From positions 1-17,422 of the forward strand of contig HF995364.1 in assembly GCA_000432335.1 (NCBI GenBank): a DNA stretch of 17,422 nucleotides, written 5' to 3'. A model generated the notes under the pieces. That model was given only the letters and a program-made list of their open reading frames with translations. It made no database searches and had not been told where the DNA came from. Every line of letters starts with the position of its first letter. The first letter of the stretch is position 1. This DNA is from Firmicutes bacterium CAG:646. Lineage in GTDB: Bacteria > Bacillota > Clostridia > Lachnospirales > Lachnospiraceae. Positions 15,101 through 17,422 of the stretch are shown here, piece after piece. The position numbers were made by a program, and so were the translations under genes.

Positions 15101-15295
15101 GAGGTTATGGATAAGATTCATGTGTGTGTGAAGGACAACCAGGTTATTGAAGACGTAATGAAAACACATGCCGAAGAGATTCAATCAGAAGTATTGGCAG
15201 AAGATATTCTGTTCGGTACTGTGCAGGGGTATGAAAAGTCCTGGAATATCAATTCCCAGGAAGTAACTCTTGCAGTAGAAAAAATAAATCAATAA
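12149..15295 (+). CDS. ileS: Isoleucyl-tRNA synthetase, long (type 2-like) form
   Basis: A 1048-residue class I aminoacyl-tRNA synthetase that charges tRNA-Ile in the cytoplasm. The ATP-site signatures are H55-I-G-H58 in GKPHIGHVL and K598-M-S-K-S602 in GQKMSKSKGN. The editing domain carries AWTTTPWTLPSN. Cysteine pairs (CPRCGTPL, CWRCDTPL, CECG, CPVCGKP) occur in the first half. The classical bacterial type ends near 930 residues with a C-terminal zinc finger; here the tail is longer and has no such finger. It resembles the eukaryote-like IleS2 group, some members of which tolerate mupirocin. The HXGH motif is the normal one. The gene has its own promoter and T-box and ends at a strong terminator. 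Confidence 0.96.
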   Translation: MYQKVSTNLNFVEREKNTEKFWKEHQIFEKSMEQRKQGETYTFYDGPPTANGKPHIGHVLTRVIKDMIPRYRTMKGYMVPRKAGWDTHGLPVELEVEKLLGLDGKEQIEEYGLIPFIDKCKESVWKYKGMWEDFSSTVGFWADMDHPYVTYHDDYIESEWWALKQIWDKGLLYKGFKIVPYCPRCGTPLSAQEVAQGYKDVKERSAIARFKVVGEDAYILAWTTTPWTLPSNVALCVNPEEAYAKVKAADGYTYYMAEALLDTVLGSLEREEGTPAYEVLETYTGKDLEYKEYEPLYNFKQLNKKAYYVVCDTYVTLTDGTGVVHIAPAFGEDDSKVGRKYDLPFLQLVDEKGEMTAETPWAGTFCKKADPEVLKDLDSRKLLFSAPKFEHSYPHCWRCDTPLIYYARESWFIKMTEVKDDLIRNNNTINWIPESIGKGRFGDWLENVQDWGISRNRYWGTPLNIWECECGHMHSVGSRQELFEMSEDERAKTVELHRPYIDEITIKCPVCGKPMHRVPEVIDCWFDSGAMPFAQHHYPFENKELFEQQFPAQFISEAVDQTRGWFYSLLAESTLLFNKAPYENVIVLGHVQDENGQKMSKSKGNAVDPFDALETYGADAIRWYFYINSAPWLPNRFHGKAVQEGQRKFMSTLWNTYAFFVLYANIDEFDATKYTLEYEKLSVMDKWLLSKLNSVTQSVDDHLGNYRIPEAARALQEFVDDMSNWYVRRSRERFWAKGMEQDKINAYMTLYTALVTISKVAAPMIPFMTEDIYRNLVCSIDKDAPESVHLCDFPAAKQEWIDKELEENMDHLLDIVVMGRACRNNANIKNRQPIAKMFVKASYELSDFYTTIIGEELNVKKVEFTDNIENFISYNFKPQLKTVGPKYGKLLNGIRQALTELDGNQAMSQLRAEGELKLDINGNEVVLSESDLLIETAQMEGYVTESDNEIAVVLDTNLTPELIEEGFVREIISKIQTMRKEAGFEVMDKIHVCVKDNQVIEDVMKTHAEEIQSEVLAEDILFGTVQGYEKSWNINSQEVTLAVEKINQ

Positions 15296-15302
15296 ACAGA
15301 AG

Positions 15303-15341
15303 AGAGGGGATGGAGCGTGAAAGCCCTGTTCCCTCTTTTTT
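15303..15341 (+). terminator. Intrinsic terminator after ileS
   Basis: AGAGGGGA (15303-15310) pairs with TTCCCTCT (15329-15336), 8 bp with one G-T, around an 18-base loop. A run of six T (15336-15341) follows. It lies eight bases after the ileS stop. Confidence 0.82.
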
Positions 15342-15364
15342 GCGGGATTGAATAGGAGGTAACG

Positions 15365-17422
15365 ATGTTAGACAGTCATTTCAAAAAAGAAGAGTTCAAA
15401 AACAGTGTAAAAGAAAATGTAAAGATGCTTTACCGCAAAACGATCGATGAGGCTACGCAGGAACAGGTATTTCAGGCGGTATCTCTGGCGGTAAAAGACG
15501 TAGTGATCGATAATTGGTTATTAACACAGAAACAGTACGAGAAGGATGATCCGAAGATTGTATACTATCTGTCCATGGAATTTTTGATGGGACGAGCTCT
15601 GGGAAATAATCTGATCAACCTGACAGCGTATAAAGAAGTAAAAGAAGCTCTGGAAGAGCTGGGATTTGATCTGAATGTGATCGAGGATCAGGAGCCGGAC
15701 CCGGCGCTGGGAAACGGTGGTCTGGGAAGACTGGCAGCATGTTTTCTTGATTCTCTGGCAACATTGGGATATTGCGCATATGGCTGCGGTATCCGTTACC
15801 ACTATGGTCTGTTTAAACAGAAGATTGAAAATGGTTATCAGGTAGAAGTGCCGGATAACTGGCTGAAGAATGGATATCCTTTTGAGCTGCGCCGCCCGGA
15901 ATACGCAAAAGAAGTAAAATTCGGCGGTTATGTGCGGGTGGTTTACGATCCTGCGACAGGAAGAAATCATTTTGTACAGGAAGGATATCAGTCTGTTATG
16001 GCGATTCCTTACGATATGCCTATTGTTGGATATAACAACAAGATTGTCAATACTCTGAGAATCTGGGATGCAGAAGCGATCACAGATTTCCGTTTGGACC
16101 TGTTTGATAAGGGAGAATATCACAAAGCGGTAGAGCAGGAAAATCTGGCAAAAAATATCGTAGAGGTTCTCTACCCTTGCGACGATCATTATGCAGGAAA
16201 AGAACTTCGTCTGAAACAGCAGTATTTCTTTGTATCTGCAAGTATTCAGGCAGCAATTGAAAAATTCAAGAAAAAACACAGCGATCTTCATGATCTGCCG
16301 AAGAAAGTGGTATTCCAGTTAAATGATACCCATCCGACTCTGACAGTGGCAGAATTGATGCGTATTCTTCTGGATGAAGAAGGTATGACTTGGGAAGAGG
16401 CATGGGAGATCACAACCCATACCTGCGCATACACCAACCATACCATCATGGCAGAAGCTCTGGAAAAATGGCCGATCGAGCTGTTCTCCAAGCTGCTTCC
16501 CCGTGTATACCAGATCGTGGAAGAGATCAACCGCCGATTTGTTCTGGAGATTCAGGCTAAATATCCTGGAGATCAGGAAAAAATCAGAAAAATGGCGATT
16601 ATTTATGATGGTCAGGTTAAGATGGCGCATTTGGCTATCGCAGGCGGCTTCTCTGTAAATGGTGTGGCTAAGCTTCATACCGAAATCCTGAAAAAACAGG
16701 AATTGAAAGATTTCTACGAGATGTATCCGGAGAAATTTAATAATAAGACAAACGGTATCACTCAGAGACGTTTCCTCCTTCATGGAAACCAGCTGCTGGC
16801 AGACTGGATCACCGATCATATCGGAGACGGCTGGGTAACAAATCTGTCAGAATTGTCCAAACTGAAAGTATATGCAGACGATAAGAAAGCGCTGCAGGAA
16901 TTTATGAATATCAAGTACCAGAATAAAGTACGTCTGGCAAAATATATTCAGGAGCACAATGGTATCGAGGTAAATCCTCATTCTATCTTTGATGTGCAGG
17001 TAAAGAGACTGCATGAGTATAAGCGTCAGCTGATGAATATTCTTCATGTGATGTATCTGTATAACCAGATCAAAGAACACCCGGAGATGGATTTCTACCC
17101 AAGAACCTTTATCTTTGGCGCTAAAGCGGCAGCAGGATACCGTCGTGCAAAACAGACGATCAAGCTGATCAATTCTGTGGCTGATGTGATCAACAACGAC
17201 GCATCCATCAATGGAAAGCTGAAAGTAGTATTTATCGAAAACTATCGGGTATCCAATGCAGAGATGATCTTTGCGGCGGCAGACGTATCCGAGCAGATTT
17301 CTACTGCAAGTAAAGAGGCTTCCGGTACTGGAAATATGAAGTTTATGCTGAACGGAGCGCCTACGCTGGGAACCATGGACGGAGCAAACGTGGAGATCGT
17401 AGAAGAAGTGGGAGAAGAAAAT
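15365..17422 (+). CDS. glgP: Glycogen/starch phosphorylase, 5' 686 codons (runs off the right edge)
   Basis: An open frame of exactly 686 codons with no stop before the window ends. It is a PLP-dependent glycosyltransferase family 35 enzyme that removes glucose-1-phosphate from alpha-1,4-glucan ends in the cytoplasm. Visible marks are YLSMEFLMGRALGNNL, DPALGNGGLGRLAACFLDS, RYHYGLF, FQLNDTHPT, TNHTIMAEALEKWP, KTNGITQRR, FDVQVKRLHEYKRQLMN and the cofactor segment SGTGNMKFMLNGAPTLG with PLP lysine K659. Only the last part of the C-terminal domain is missing. AGGAGG ends 5 bases before ATG 15365. No clear promoter is visible between the ileS terminator and this start, so it either relies on read-through or has a promoter I could not recognise. 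Confidence 0.96.
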   Translation, partial: MLDSHFKKEEFKNSVKENVKMLYRKTIDEATQEQVFQAVSLAVKDVVIDNWLLTQKQYEKDDPKIVYYLSMEFLMGRALGNNLINLTAYKEVKEALEELGFDLNVIEDQEPDPALGNGGLGRLAACFLDSLATLGYCAYGCGIRYHYGLFKQKIENGYQVEVPDNWLKNGYPFELRRPEYAKEVKFGGYVRVVYDPATGRNHFVQEGYQSVMAIPYDMPIVGYNNKIVNTLRIWDAEAITDFRLDLFDKGEYHKAVEQENLAKNIVEVLYPCDDHYAGKELRLKQQYFFVSASIQAAIEKFKKKHSDLHDLPKKVVFQLNDTHPTLTVAELMRILLDEEGMTWEEAWEITTHTCAYTNHTIMAEALEKWPIELFSKLLPRVYQIVEEINRRFVLEIQAKYPGDQEKIRKMAIIYDGQVKMAHLAIAGGFSVNGVAKLHTEILKKQELKDFYEMYPEKFNNKTNGITQRRFLLHGNQLLADWITDHIGDGWVTNLSELSKLKVYADDKKALQEFMNIKYQNKVRLAKYIQEHNGIEVNPHSIFDVQVKRLHEYKRQLMNILHVMYLYNQIKEHPEMDFYPRTFIFGAKAAAGYRRAKQTIKLINSVADVINNDASINGKLKVVFIENYRVSNAEMIFAAADVSEQISTASKEASGTGNMKFMLNGAPTLGTMDGANVEIVEEVGEEN

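Noticed and set aside
15521..16291. Open frame of 256 codons on the - strand
   Set aside because: It is antisense to glycogen phosphorylase, whose full set of motifs is in the + frame. The translation is Phe/Ile/Cys-rich without domain features.

Overview
The window looks like chromosomal DNA from a gut Firmicute of the Lachnospiraceae type (Blautia / Ruminococcus / Dorea relatives). This rests on the gene set: a YesN-type regulator, a UPF0597 cysteine desulfidase, a short-form ThiC, a T-box-controlled ileS followed by glgP, and strong AGGAGG-type ribosome sites. The species cannot be fixed from the sequence alone.

Left part (1-5495, all + strand, visibly AT-rich): the C-terminal third of a carbohydrate ABC permease whose frame is closed by a stop at bases 8-10, then a REC+AraC response regulator, an L-cysteine desulfidase-family protein, an M20 (PepV-like) dipeptidase and an aldo/keto reductase. 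The genes are 3-15 bases apart or overlap by 4 bases, so they form one operon. It looks built to take in a compound, hydrolyse it and break down the cysteine released; the true substrate is unknown.

Middle part (5496-11759): a long hairpin separates the first operon from a convergent D-Ala-D-Ala carboxypeptidase gene (- strand). That gene's promoter stands back to back with the promoter of a thiamine operon. The operon starts with a TPP riboswitch and an intrinsic terminator, followed by thiW, thiM, thiE, thiD and thiC. It makes the pyrimidine half of thiamine de novo (ThiC, ThiD) and appears to import and salvage the thiazole half (ThiW, ThiM); ThiE joins the two. No thiazole-synthesis gene (thiG, thiH, thiS, thiF) is present here. 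Between thiE and thiD lies a gene-free stretch of about 257 bases that folds on paper into a hairpin plus a compact closed multibranch structure. This is the most unusual item in the window.

Right part (11760-17422, + strand): a promoter, a full isoleucine T-box leader (specifier ATC, 7-base TGG bulge, competing terminator), ileS coding for a long 1048-residue isoleucyl-tRNA synthetase, an intrinsic terminator, and the first 686 codons of glycogen phosphorylase, which runs off the window edge.
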